64,000 bases of DNA. Origin: Psychroflexus salis (lineage in GTDB: Bacteria > Bacteroidota > Bacteroidia > Flavobacteriales > Flavobacteriaceae). The notes below the pieces were generated by a model. It had not been told where the DNA came from, made no database searches, and was given only the letters and a program-made list of their open reading frames with translations. Below, piece by piece: positions 9,720 through 18,076 of this stretch (positions are counted from its first letter, which is position 1; each line of letters opens with the position of its first letter). The stretch is from contig NZ_BMGL01000002.1 of NCBI RefSeq assembly GCF_014640175.1, forward strand, positions 229,337-293,336. Reading direction: 5' to 3'. The position numbers were made by a program, and so were the translations under genes.

Positions 9720-10262
9720 TTACTTTTTTTCTTCGATTAAAATTAGGGCGAAAACAGCGTAGTTAATCATATCTTGATAATTGGCATCAACGCCTTCACT
9801 TACTTCAGTTTTACCTTGGTTGTCTTCAATTTGTTTTACGCGCAGAAGTTTTTGCAAAATTAAATCGGTTAATGAACTTATGCGCATGTCTCGCCAAGCT
9901 TCACCATAATCGTGATTTTTGTTAAGCATAAGGTTTTTGGTTTTCCGACTGTGTTTTTCGAAAAGTTCCATTGCTTTTTTGGTATCTAAGTCAGGCTGCT
10001 CGGCTATGCCCAGCTCCAATTGAATTAAAGCCATGATGGAATAATTAATAATACCGATAAACTCTCCGTTGGTGTCATCAGCCACTTTTTGTGTTTTCTT
10101 TTGTTGAATGCTTCTTAAGCGTTGTGCTTTAATAAAAATCTGATCGGTTAACGAAGGTAATCTCAATATTCGCCAAGCACAACCATAGTCTTTTAGTTTT
10201 TTAGCAAAAAGTTGACTGCAGACTTCAATTACTTTATCGTATTGATTAATAGTTTTTTCCAT
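9720..10262 (-). CDS. DUF1599 protein (two tandem copies)
   Basis: Uncharacterised cytoplasmic protein of 180 residues, built from two related halves of about 80 residues. The first contains DYGCAWRILRLPSLTDQIFI and the second the matching DYGEAWRDMRISSLTDLILQ, each followed by an LR-rich helix (KAQRLRSIQ, KLLRVKQIE) and a short INY segment. The D-Y-G-x-A-W-R signature identifies DUF1599. It leads a six-gene operon, with an AT-rich 105-base gap upstream that also holds the terminator of the acyl-CoA synthetase gene. The function is unknown. Confidence 0.88.
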   Translation of the reverse strand: MEKTINQYDKVIEVCSQLFAKKLKDYGCAWRILRLPSLTDQIFIKAQRLRSIQQKKTQKVADDTNGEFIGIINYSIMALIQLELGIAEQPDLDTKKAMELFEKHSRKTKNLMLNKNHDYGEAWRDMRISSLTDLILQKLLRVKQIEDNQGKTEVSEGVDANYQDMINYAVFALILIEEKK

Positions 10263-10328
10263 ACTTTGTTCATAAAAAACAAATTTCGTTTAAAATAAAT
10301 TGCTTTACAAACAAGTAGACTTTATTTC

Positions 10329-10362
10329 AAAAAAAATCCTGAATTTGTCGATTCAGGATTTT
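10329..10362 (-). terminator. Terminator after the acyl-CoA synthetase gene
   Basis: A 12-pair stem (10333-10344 with 10351-10362) with a 6-base loop. Read on the minus strand it is followed by a run of T. Confidence 0.85.
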
Positions 10363-10367
10363 AAGGA

Positions 10368-12149
10368 TTAGTTCGGTCTATGTCCGTATATCTTTTCGTA
10401 CAGATCTATATATTTTGCTTTAATTTCTCTTCTTTTTATTTTCATAGTAGGGGTGAGGTGTCCATCTTCAACCGACCAAATGTCTTTGGTGAGTTCAAAT
10501 TTTTTAATTTTTTCCCATTTACCAAATTTTTGGTTGTGGAAGTCTACTTCTTCTTGTATCCTATCGATTAATTCTGATTTGTTTACTAAGTCTTCATGAT
10601 TTGAATAGCTGATGTTTTTTCGTTTTGTCCATTCTTCAATAAATTCAAAATTAGGCTGAATTAGTGCAGCTGGCATTTTTTCTCCATCGCCAATAACCAT
10701 AATTTGCTCTATAAAACGCGATTGCTTCATCATGTTTTCGATTACTTGCGGAGCAATGTATTTACCGCCAGATGTTTTAAACATTTCTTTTTTACGATCG
10801 GTTATACGCAGGAAGCCTTCACTGTCTACTTCACCAATGTCGCCTGTGTGGAAGTATTCGTTTTTTATAACTTCGTCTGTTTTTTCTTTGTTTTTGTAAT
10901 AACCAATCATTACTTGTGGACCTCTTACAAGTATTTCGCCATCTTCTGCAATTTTTACTTGCGTTTCAGGAATGGGTTTACCAACGGTTCCAATCTTAAA
11001 GCCATTGTTTCGTAAGTCGTTTACGGCAACTACTGGAGAAGTTTCAGTTAATCCATAACCTTCCATTACACGTATATCGGCAGCATTGAAAACGCGTGCT
11101 AATCTAGATTGTAAAGCTGCACTTCCAGAAGCAATAACTTTTAAGTTACCGCCAAGTGCTTCTTGCCATTTACTGAAGATTAATTTACGCGCTATTTTTA
11201 ATTTAAATTCGTACCAGGCTCCATTTTGTCCATAGGGTTCGTATTTTAAACCGAGCTCTACAGCCCAGAAAAATAAATTCTTTTTAATGCCTGTTAAATC
11301 AGCTCCTTTGGCAATAATTTTATCGTAAACCTTTTCAAGAAGTCTTGGCACAGCAGACATTACATCGGGTTTTATTTCTTTAAGATTATCGCTTATGGTT
11401 TCGATACTTTCAGCAAAATAAACACTCACGCCATTATACATATACATGTACTGTAGCATGCGTTCGTAAATATGGCAAACGGGTAAAAAACTCAAAGCTT
11501 TGGCTTGGCCTTCGTGGAGAGGCAAACGCGTAGAACTGTGAATGGCATTACTGCTAATATTTTTGTGCGATAACATTACACCTTTGGGTCTACCAGTGGT
11601 TCCCGAAGTGTAAATTAAAGTTGCTAAATCGTTTTCGTCTACTTTGCTCATTAAAGTTTCAACTTCGGCTTGGCGTACATCGCTTTCTCCTAATTTTAAA
11701 ACTTCCCTCCAGCTTTTAGCGCCTTCGATATCATCAAAAGAATAAACATCTTTTAAACTGGGCACTTGGTCTTTAATCGCCATTACTTTATCGTACACTT
11801 CTTGATCGGAGACAAAACAATATTTCGATTCGCTATGGTTTAACACATATTGATAATCGTCTTCCGAAATAGTTGGATAAATAGGCACATCTTGCGCTCC
11901 AAGTTGCATAACGCCAATATCTACAATGTTCCATTCGGTACGATTGTTAGTTGAAATAATGGCGATTTTATCGTTAGGCTGCACACCTAATTCCAATAAA
12001 CCCCGACTTATTTTGTTGGCTTTATCTACAAAATCTTTAGCGCTTGTTGCTTTCCATTGGCCATCGTATTTGGTTACTAAAGCTGCTTCTAAATTATATT
12101 TTTCCAGTTGATATTTAGGAAAATCGAATAGTCTTTTAATTGTCGTCAT
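10368..12149 (-). CDS. Long-chain fatty acid--CoA ligase (AMP-forming)
   Basis: Activates fatty acids to acyl-CoA through an acyl-adenylate, for membrane lipid synthesis or degradation. The 593-residue protein shows the ANL superfamily motifs: the P-loop LIYTSGTTGRPKG at 178-190, GYGLTET at 364-370, TGDIGEV at 435-441 and the hinge DRKKE at 451-455, followed by a lysine-bearing C-terminal domain. Long insertions and the FKTSGGKYIAP signature fit the FadD15/long-chain subgroup. It is a single gene with its own terminator. Upstream, the nearest -7-like sequence on the minus strand is TTATTTTG (12174-12181), one mismatch from consensus. Confidence 0.93.
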   Translation of the reverse strand: MTTIKRLFDFPKYQLEKYNLEAALVTKYDGQWKATSAKDFVDKANKISRGLLELGVQPNDKIAIISTNNRTEWNIVDIGVMQLGAQDVPIYPTISEDDYQYVLNHSESKYCFVSDQEVYDKVMAIKDQVPSLKDVYSFDDIEGAKSWREVLKLGESDVRQAEVETLMSKVDENDLATLIYTSGTTGRPKGVMLSHKNISSNAIHSSTRLPLHEGQAKALSFLPVCHIYERMLQYMYMYNGVSVYFAESIETISDNLKEIKPDVMSAVPRLLEKVYDKIIAKGADLTGIKKNLFFWAVELGLKYEPYGQNGAWYEFKLKIARKLIFSKWQEALGGNLKVIASGSAALQSRLARVFNAADIRVMEGYGLTETSPVVAVNDLRNNGFKIGTVGKPIPETQVKIAEDGEILVRGPQVMIGYYKNKEKTDEVIKNEYFHTGDIGEVDSEGFLRITDRKKEMFKTSGGKYIAPQVIENMMKQSRFIEQIMVIGDGEKMPAALIQPNFEFIEEWTKRKNISYSNHEDLVNKSELIDRIQEEVDFHNQKFGKWEKIKKFELTKDIWSVEDGHLTPTMKIKRREIKAKYIDLYEKIYGHRPN

Positions 12150-12239
12150 CTTTTCAATGTTGATTTACCTTGCAAAATAAGAATATTTTTCAGATTTTCA
12201 ATATTTTATTGTCTTGTTAAATAAGAATTATGGACTTTA

Positions 12240-12552
12240 TCGACTTACTATTTCAGATTTATGATTTTCGATTTGCTGAATTCTGATAGGTGATTTCCGA
12301 TATGCGATTTCTGAAATCTACAATCTGAAATCTATAATCAATAATCTGAAGTCTGCAGTTCCAAAGTCTTTAATTTGTCATTAAGAATATTGCTTTCTAC
12401 AGTAAACAATAGTGTTTTTTGTTTTTTGAAATTAACAATTTTGTGCATTTTATACAACATAAAAAATGAGTAGATTAAGTGTAAATTATACAACCAAAAA
12501 TCATAAAATCAACAATCCAAAATCAGCAATTTTCAAATCATTAATCCAAAAT
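12240..12552. repeat. Degenerate AT-rich word repeats in an intergenic region
   Basis: The 403-base gap between the acyl-CoA synthetase gene and the TIGR03643 gene holds no gene. Positions 12240-12360 are built of imperfect copies of a word like GATTTCTGAAATCT. Positions 12490-12552 repeat words like AAAATCA and ATCCAAAAT. It looks like diverged short tandem or shuffled repeats; the spacing is irregular and no target-site duplication is visible. Confidence 0.55.
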
Positions 12553-12843
12553 TTACCGTTTAGAAATTTTATTACCAGTAATATGCCGTTGCCTAGAGCA
12601 TCTAAAACCATTTACATCATCATTTCTGAGTTTGCGGTGTTTTGTTTTTCGGCCTTGTACGCGTTTGCGCCACATTCTGAAACTGGAGGCTTTCATTTCC
12701 AAACGCATAATTTTGATTACGTCGGCTTCTTTTACGCCAAATTGAAATTCTATAGCTCCAAAAGGAGTACGGTCTTCCCAAGCCATTTCAATAATACGGT
12801 CGATTTCTCGTTCAGTAAATTTTTCTTTGTAGTTATCCATCAT
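12553..12843 (-). CDS. TIGR03643 (DUF2805) family small basic protein
   Basis: Uncharacterised 96-residue protein. Its N-terminal two thirds carry the family signature: a helix with EREIDRIIEMAWEDRTPFGA, then EFQFGVKEADVIKIMR, which looks like a helix-turn-helix-sized unit, then the Trp-Arg-rich RMWRKRVQGRKTKH. A strongly basic tail suggests nucleic acid contact, but no function is known. Its first ATG overlaps the stop of the AlkB-like gene (4 bases), so the two are coupled. An antisense frame over the same region is a shadow. Confidence 0.8.
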   Translation of the reverse strand: MMDNYKEKFTEREIDRIIEMAWEDRTPFGAIEFQFGVKEADVIKIMRLEMKASSFRMWRKRVQGRKTKHRKLRNDDVNGFRCSRQRHITGNKISKR

Positions 12844-13424
12844 TCAATAATTCTAAAAGTTAAATTTATTCGTTCGTTGATTTCTTTTTTGGTTTTAGGA
12901 ATTTGATGTTGCCAAAATGCTTGTGTTTTGCCCAACATTAATAGCAAACTCCCATGACTTAAATTCAATTCGAATTTTTCTTTGTGATGGTCTTTCCTTC
13001 GCATTTTAAATTTCCGAGTTACCCCAAAGCTCACCGATGCAATCTGTGGAAATTTCCCCAATTCTTTTTCATCATCGGCATGCCAACCATTACTGTCTTT
13101 TCCGTTTCTGTATAAATTTAATAAACAAGTGGTAAATTCTAACTGACTCACTTTTTCAATTTTTTCTTTTATTTTTAGTAATTCTCCTTCAAATACATGT
13201 GGGTACATCGTGATGTTAGAGTACGAATACGGCTTATTATTTGTTGCATATAAAGCCGTTAGTCGAGGTTGGTCGTATATTTTTCCAAACACTTTAATTT
13301 GATCATGTTGCCAAGGAATGTTTTTTTCTAAGTATTTAAAAAATTTATTTGCTTCATTTGTTTCAAAAAAATTAGGATAAAAAACCAATTGCGCATCAGG
13401 TAAGTTATATACTTCTTTATTCAT
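12840..13424 (-). CDS. AlkB-like 2-oxoglutarate/Fe(II) dioxygenase
   Basis: Predicted oxidative demethylase of alkylated DNA or RNA bases. The 194-residue protein has the jelly-roll iron triad His115 and Asp117 (GWHADDE) and His173 (WQHQIP). The 2-oxoglutarate-binding arginines fall in RINLTFR (Arg185, Arg191). The N-terminal nucleotide-recognition lid covers about residues 40-75, with PRLTALYA, and is most like the ALKBH2/3-type bacterial homologues. It lies one base after the DoxX-like gene and overlaps the TIGR03643 gene, so the three form an operon. Whether it acts on DNA repair or RNA cannot be told. Confidence 0.9.
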   Translation of the reverse strand: MNKEVYNLPDAQLVFYPNFFETNEANKFFKYLEKNIPWQHDQIKVFGKIYDQPRLTALYATNNKPYSYSNITMYPHVFEGELLKIKEKIEKVSQLEFTTCLLNLYRNGKDSNGWHADDEKELGKFPQIASVSFGVTRKFKMRRKDHHKEKFELNLSHGSLLLMLGKTQAFWQHQIPKTKKEINERINLTFRIIE

Positions 13425-13425
13425 T

Positions 13426-13782
13426 TTATACCCAATAATATAGCGCCCACCAAATCAATGCAAATTGTAAAGGTATGCGTAAAATTAATATCCATTTTGG
13501 TATTCCTGCCGCTTCTTTTTTACCACGTAACATATTAAAGTGTACCAATAAAAAAACAAGCAACATCAATACAATTCCGATGATAGCCACATTTCTAACT
13601 TCTTTAAAAAACAAAGCAGCTCCTAAAATTATTTCTGCAATTCCACTTAAAAACACAAGTGTTTTATGTGACGGTAAAAATCTTGGCATTACCCGCAGAT
13701 ATGCTTTTGGCTTAATAAAATGCATTATACCAGCAAAAATATACATTATAGCCATGCTGTTTAAACCCCAATCTTCTGTCAT
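13426..13782 (-). CDS. DoxX-like small membrane protein
   Basis: 118 residues with four predicted membrane helices (about 8-24, 42-60, 65-85, 97-116). It begins with the GIMHFIKPKAYLRVMPRFLP stretch found in DoxX-like proteins and has no cysteines that would indicate a redox role. It is the first gene of the operon with the AlkB-like and TIGR03643 genes. No consensus -7 box was seen just upstream. The function is unknown; members of this family are often called DoxX only by membrane topology. Confidence 0.8.
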   Translation of the reverse strand: MTEDWGLNSMAIMYIFAGIMHFIKPKAYLRVMPRFLPSHKTLVFLSGIAEIILGAALFFKEVRNVAIIGIVLMLLVFLLVHFNMLRGKKEAAGIPKWILILRIPLQFALIWWALYYWV

Positions 13783-14159
13783 AATGCTAAATTACTAATG
13801 TTATAATTGAAGTATGTTTTTTTGTAAAAACATTAACCTGAAAAATTAGTTTTAAATTTTCAATTCTAAATTCTAAATTTTGAATTGGGAGAGAGCTTTT
13901 GGCTAGTAGATATTAGCAATTCGAGCTTCCCTGATTAGAGTTTACCGTTTTTAAGATTTTTAAATTGAAATATTGTTATGTTTTTCAAATCTCTTTGTTT
14001 TTTTGCTCCTAGCTCTAAAGGGAGAAAACAAAACATTCTAACCAAATACCTTAATTTAAAAATAAAACATATCTATTTTTATGCTGAACTAAAATTTACC
14101 TCAAAGATGCGCACCCTTTAGGGATGGGAAATGCAGCACTAAGTTTGAGTATTCTTGCT

Positions 14160-14316
14160 AGCATATTTTCAAATTTTCAAATCATCAAATCAAGTCATTT
14201 TCAAATTGCTAAATTAGCCCATTCTTACATTTCCAAATTGCTATATTTTTAAATAGGCTTATTTTTAAATTTGCATATTTTCAAATCTACAAATTGACCC
14301 ATTTTCAAATTGATAT
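14160..14316. repeat. AT-rich degenerate repeat tract built on CATTTTCAAATTG
   Basis: The gap 13799-14331 before prfC holds no gene. Within it, 14160-14316 contains about eight imperfect copies of a word like CATTTTCAAATTG, some separated by GCTAAATTAGCC-like linkers. A smaller patch at 13840-13890 repeats TTTCAATTCTAAATTCTAAAT. Copies vary in length and spacing, so it is neither a microsatellite nor a CRISPR. Confidence 0.6.
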
Positions 14317-14326
14317 AGTACCTTTA
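14294..14326 (+). promoter_or_regulatory. Possible prfC promoter
   Basis: TTG at 14294-14296, a 22-base spacer and TACCTTTA at 14319-14326 (one mismatch to TAnnTTTG). The predicted start would fall at or next to the prfC ATG at 14332, implying a leaderless or nearly leaderless transcript. It lies in the repeat tract, so a chance match is possible. Confidence 0.35.
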
Positions 14327-14331
14327 CAGCC

Positions 14332-15918
14332 ATGAAATTTAAGCAAGAAATTAACCGAAGAAGAACCTTCGGAATTGTATCTCACCCTGATGCGGGTAAA
14401 ACTACTTTAACTGAAAAACTACTGCTTTTTGGTGGAGCTATTAACGAAGCTGGTGCCGTAAAAAGCAATAAAATTAAAAAAGGAGCTACCAGTGACTTTA
14501 TGGAAATTGAACGTCAACGTGGCATTTCGGTAGCTACTTCGGTCTTGGGTTTCGAATATAAAAACATCAAAATAAATATTCTCGACACACCTGGTCACAA
14601 AGATTTTGCAGAAGATACGTTTAGAACACTTACTGCGGTAGATAGCGTAATTGTTGTAATTGATGTTGCCAAAGGAGTCGAAGAACAAACCGAAAAGTTA
14701 GTAGAAGTTTGTAGAATGCGTAAAATACCAATGATCGTTTTTGTTAATAAATTAGATCGAGAAGGGAAAGATGCATTCGAATTGCTAGATGAAATTGAAC
14801 AAAAATTACGTTTAAAAGTTACGCCATTAAGCTTTCCAATAGGAATGGGGTACGATTTTAAAGGAATTTATAATATTTGGGAAAGCAATGTAAACTTATT
14901 TACGGGCGACCCAAAAAAAGATATTGAAGAAACTGTAGAAATCAGCGATTTATCTACACCAGAATTAGACGATTTAATTGGAACAGATGCTGCCGAAAAT
15001 CTTAGAGAAGAACTAGAACTCACTCAAGGCGTTTATCCTGATTTTAGCAAAGATGAATACGTAAATGGAAATTTACAACCTGTTTTTTTCGGCTCTGCTT
15101 TAAATAATTTTGGCGTACGCGAACTACTCGATTGCTTTGTAGAAATTGCTCCATCTCCACGAACCAAAGAAAGCGATATCCGATTGGTTAAACCTGACGA
15201 AGATAAATTTACAGGCTTTGTATTTAAGATTCACGCCAATATGGATCCCAAACACCGCGATCGACTTGCCTTTGTAAAAGTAGTCTCAGGAAAATTTGAA
15301 CGCAATAAACCCTATTTGCACGTCCGCCACGGAAAAAATTTAAAATTCTCTAGCCCAAACGCTTTTTTTGCAGAAAAAAAACAAGTGGTAGACGAAATGT
15401 ATCCCGGTGATATTGTGGGATTACACGATACTGGAAACTTCAAAATTGGCGATACACTCACCGAAGGTGAACAACTCAACTACCGCGGAATTCCCAATTT
15501 TTCGCCAGAGCATTTTAGGTACATTAACAATGCCGACCCGATGAAAAGCAAGCAATTGTACAAAGGTATAGAACAGCTAATGGACGAAGGTGTCGCGCAG
15601 TTGTTTACACTAGAGCTCAACGGAAGAAAAATTATTGGTACAGTTGGCGCCTTGCAATACGAAGTAATTCAGTATCGCCTCGAACACGAATATGGAGCCA
15701 AATGTTCTTACGAAAACATCAACGTGCACAAAGCCTGTTGGATAGAACCCAAAGACCCAAAAAGCCAAGAGTTTGCTGATTTTAAACGCGTAAAATCTAA
15801 ATACCTGGCTACAGATAAGCAGGGTCAATTGGTATTTTTAGCAGATTCGTCTTTTTCCTTACAAATGACGCAACAGAAATATCCAAATATACATTTTCAC
15901 TTTACATCAGAATTTTAA
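14332..15918 (+). CDS. prfC: Peptide chain release factor 3
   Basis: Translational GTPase that recycles RF1/RF2 from the ribosome after termination. The 528-residue protein shows G1 SHPDAGKTT (17-25), the switch region QRGISVATS (62-70), G3 DTPGH (85-89) and G4 NKLD (139-142). The beta-barrel domain II follows (about 290-390), then the RF3-specific C-terminal domain. The start MKFKQEINRRRTFGIVSHPD is the normal one for the family. It is monocistronic, with AT-rich gaps on both sides and no clear terminator downstream. Confidence 0.97.
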   Translation: MKFKQEINRRRTFGIVSHPDAGKTTLTEKLLLFGGAINEAGAVKSNKIKKGATSDFMEIERQRGISVATSVLGFEYKNIKINILDTPGHKDFAEDTFRTLTAVDSVIVVIDVAKGVEEQTEKLVEVCRMRKIPMIVFVNKLDREGKDAFELLDEIEQKLRLKVTPLSFPIGMGYDFKGIYNIWESNVNLFTGDPKKDIEETVEISDLSTPELDDLIGTDAAENLREELELTQGVYPDFSKDEYVNGNLQPVFFGSALNNFGVRELLDCFVEIAPSPRTKESDIRLVKPDEDKFTGFVFKIHANMDPKHRDRLAFVKVVSGKFERNKPYLHVRHGKNLKFSSPNAFFAEKKQVVDEMYPGDIVGLHDTGNFKIGDTLTEGEQLNYRGIPNFSPEHFRYINNADPMKSKQLYKGIEQLMDEGVAQLFTLELNGRKIIGTVGALQYEVIQYRLEHEYGAKCSYENINVHKACWIEPKDPKSQEFADFKRVKSKYLATDKQGQLVFLADSSFSLQMTQQKYPNIHFHFTSEF

Positions 15919-15946
15919 TTTTTCTCGATTTTTTAGAAGCCAAGAA

Positions 15947-16079
15947 CCTGCTTTCCGTTTCAATTCCGCAGTTTTCAGCAAGCAAAACATCAGCACAACA
16001 AGAGCTTCCTTTGGTCGCTTTGTTGCTTGTGTTTTTCTAACTTCAAACTTTACGGGATTTTCACTTCAATCAGGGCTAG
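15947..16079 (-). repeat. Conserved-looking flavobacterial intergenic repeat element
   Basis: The 490-base gap 15919-16408 contains no gene. Part of it is visibly richer in G+C than its surroundings. Read on the minus strand it opens with AGCCCTGATTGAAGTGAAAA at about 16077 and closes with GAAACGGAAAGCAGG at 15947, with a variable-looking centre. I recognise this pair of end motifs from intergenic DNA of many Flavobacteriaceae, but I know of no named family and the recognition is from memory. No second copy was seen in this window. The remainder (16080-16408) holds nothing I can define. Confidence 0.5.
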
Positions 16080-16408
16080 GGCATTCTACTTTTAGTTCAA
16101 AAAAGAAGGGTGTTTACGATTTTAGATTGAATGAATTGAAAATGGGAAATACGAACAATACATAGATTTTACTAATGGAATAGTTAGTGCAAGGATTACA
16201 AAAATTCTCTTCTAATACAATCAAGACTAAATTTAAATCTTCAAATCTATTTTTTGAGTGAAGCTTAAATGTTTCAAGAAAAACACTAAGTTATTCGAAG
16301 TTTTTACTTCGCACTTGATTCGGATTAAAAAAGTGATCATCAACAACTGTAATTTCGTACTTGATGTGGAATCTTTTACTCGTTAGTTCGTCGTACGTCC
16401 CTAAAACA

Positions 16409-17389
16409 TCAATCCAAATACCCCATTTTCTTCATCCAATCGTCGTTGTACATTTTGCCAACATATCGACTACCGTGATCGTGAAAAAGGACTACTACCA
16501 CATCGTCTTTTTTAAAATGATCTTTTAATTGTAGCAAACCTTTTACTGCTGCTCCAGCAGAATTTCCTAAAAACATACCTTCTTCTTTAGCTAATTTTTG
16601 GGTATAGACTGCTGCATCTTTATCGGTTACTTTGGTAAAACCATCAATAATTTCAAAACGAACATTTAAAGGTAAAATGTCTTCGCCAATTCCTTCAGTA
16701 ACATAGGGATAAATTTCTTTTTCATCAAATTCTCCTGTTTCGTGGTATTTTTTAAATACCGAACCATAGGTGTCAATTCCCCAAACTTTTACATTTGGAT
16801 TTTTCATTTTTAAGTAGCTGCCCACTCCAGAAATGGTTCCGCCAGTTCCAACGCCAACAACAAAATGCGTAACTTTACCATCAGTCTGTTCCCAAATTTC
16901 GGGACCAGTAGTTTTAAAATGTGCTTTACAATTCGATGGATTGTCGTATTGGTTTACGTACCAAGAATTTGGAGTTTCTTCTGCTAAACGCTTTGATGTG
17001 GAGTAGTAAGACTGCGGATCATCTGGAGCTACATCGGTAGGGCAAACGTGTACTTTGCAACCAACGGCTTTTAAAATATCCATTTTTTCTTTACTTTGTT
17101 TATCGCTCAATACACAAATTACTTTGTAGCCTTTTACAATGGCAACCAATGCTAAACCCATTCCAGTATTTCCAGATGTACCTTCAATAATGGTTCCGCC
17201 AGGTTGTAATCTTCCATCAGCTTCCGCATCCTCAATCATTTGTAAAGCCATACGGTCTTTGGTTGAATTTCCTGGGTTGAACGTTTCGTATTTGGCTAGT
17301 ACTAAAGCATCGATTTCTTCAACAATAGAATTCATTTTTACCAAAGGAGTATTTCCAATGGTTTCAATAATATTATTAGCGTATTTCAT
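16409..17389 (-). CDS. PLP-dependent cysteine synthase / cystathionine beta-synthase-like enzyme
   Basis: Beta-replacement enzyme of the O-acetylserine sulfhydrylase / CBS core family. The PLP-binding Lys44 is in NPGNSTKDRMA and the phosphate-cradling GTSGNTG loop is at 70-76; GVGTGGTISG follows near 190. The C-terminal part (EGIGEDILPLNV, then FHDHGSRYVGKMYNDDWM) resembles the cystathionine beta-synthase core more than CysK, but there are no CBS domains in its 326 residues. So it could make cysteine from O-acetylserine or condense serine with homocysteine. It is monocistronic with a TACATTTG promoter box just upstream. I leave the symbol empty because cysK, cysM and cbs cannot be separated. 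Confidence 0.9.
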   Translation of the reverse strand: MKYANNIIETIGNTPLVKMNSIVEEIDALVLAKYETFNPGNSTKDRMALQMIEDAEADGRLQPGGTIIEGTSGNTGMGLALVAIVKGYKVICVLSDKQSKEKMDILKAVGCKVHVCPTDVAPDDPQSYYSTSKRLAEETPNSWYVNQYDNPSNCKAHFKTTGPEIWEQTDGKVTHFVVGVGTGGTISGVGSYLKMKNPNVKVWGIDTYGSVFKKYHETGEFDEKEIYPYVTEGIGEDILPLNVRFEIIDGFTKVTDKDAAVYTQKLAKEEGMFLGNSAGAAVKGLLQLKDHFKKDDVVVVLFHDHGSRYVGKMYNDDWMKKMGYLD

Positions 17390-17414
17390 TCTTTTGCTTG
17401 CTATTTTTTAAATG

Positions 17415-17422
17415 CAAATGTA
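17415..17422 (-). promoter_or_regulatory. -7 box for the cysteine synthase-like gene
   Basis: The minus strand reads TACATTTG, an exact TAnnTTTG match, 26 bases before the ATG. No clear -33 TTG. Confidence 0.5.
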
Positions 17423-17457
17423 ATAAAGCACTTTGTTAAGAACGAAAAAGATAAAGT

Positions 17458-17646
17458 TTATGTAGTTTTCTTTTTCTTAATGCTTAGGTAAAAAAAGAAT
17501 ATACTAATTAAAAATACAATTGCTCCACCCCAAACATAGCCTTTGCCATAATTGGTAATTACAGAATAATCAAGAATATATTTATAAAGAATTGAGCCCG
17601 AATATAATAATAAAATACAAGCGATAATGAAATAGAATATTTTCAT
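17458..17646 (-). CDS. Small two-helix membrane protein
   Basis: 62 residues: an N-terminal hydrophobic helix (about 3-22), a short loop with tyrosines (KYILDYSVITNYGKGYVW), a second helix (about 38-56) and a basic KKKK tail that should stay in the cytoplasm. I do not recognise a family. It begins with ATG, fills its gap in the same direction as its neighbours, and is preceded by the terminator of the Bor-like gene, so it should have its own promoter. Confidence 0.6.
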   Translation of the reverse strand: MKIFYFIIACILLLYSGSILYKYILDYSVITNYGKGYVWGGAIVFLISIFFFYLSIKKKKTT

Positions 17647-17667
17647 GTAGAAAAAGTAGTGAAATAC

Positions 17668-17705
17668 AAATGCTGGCTCACTTTTAAGTTAAAGAGCCAG
17701 CATTT
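17668..17705 (-). terminator. Terminator after the Bor-like gene
   Basis: A perfect 12-pair inverted repeat (17668-17679 with 17694-17705) with a 14-base loop, located 15 bases past the stop of the Bor-like gene. The T-run is short (TTTG on the minus strand), so efficiency is uncertain. Confidence 0.65.
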
Positions 17706-17720
17706 AAATTAGTTTAAAAA

Positions 17721-18014
17721 TTACTTAGTAACTTTTGTAGTTGTTGGGTTGTAAATACCAAAAGTTAAACTGTTAATTAACCCATCTACAAACGTATGCG
17801 TAATAGTTACTTGGTAGTTTTCAGCACCGCCTGCCATTTCAACTGGGTCAGATTGGCTAATGTTTGCTAAACCATAAATTAAATAATGATTTTTCTTTTT
17901 AACTTCAACACCAGTTTGTGAACCATTTCCTACGTTGTAGGTGTAAGTGTAGCAAGAAGTCATTACAAAAGCGAATGCTAAAAGCATGCAAATTTTAGTT
18001 ACTTGTTTTTTCAT
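17721..18014 (-). CDS. Bor-family lipoprotein
   Basis: 97-residue lipoprotein with a signal ending at Cys21 (MTSC). The second half reads GGAENYQVTITHTFVDGL, then a segment ending in TFGIYNPTTTKV. This follows phage lambda Bor closely (GGAEN, TFVNGL, TLGIYTP). Lambda Bor is an outer-membrane lipoprotein expressed from the prophage and linked to serum resistance. In Bacteroidetes such genes are chromosomal and their role is unknown. No phage genes are nearby. Confidence 0.85.
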   Translation of the reverse strand: MKKQVTKICMLLAFAFVMTSCYTYTYNVGNGSQTGVEVKKKNHYLIYGLANISQSDPVEMAGGAENYQVTITHTFVDGLINSLTFGIYNPTTTKVTK

Positions 18015-18076
18015 GATAATAATTTAAATTTTTACTAAAATACTAAAAAGTTAAATTATAATAAATTTTTATTCAA

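Noticed and set aside
12466..12906. Plus-strand open frame of 146 codons
   Set aside because: It runs antisense over the TIGR03643 gene and the end of the AlkB-like gene, starts in a low-complexity repeat, and its composition is that of a shadow frame.
15919..16408. A degraded gene in the gap after prfC
   Set aside because: No frame shows a recognisable domain even allowing for frameshifts; the GC-rich island fits an intergenic repeat element better.
17668..17705. Inverted repeat as the end of a small mobile element
   Set aside because: Only one copy, with a 14-base loop, placed just after a stop codon; it is best explained as a terminator.
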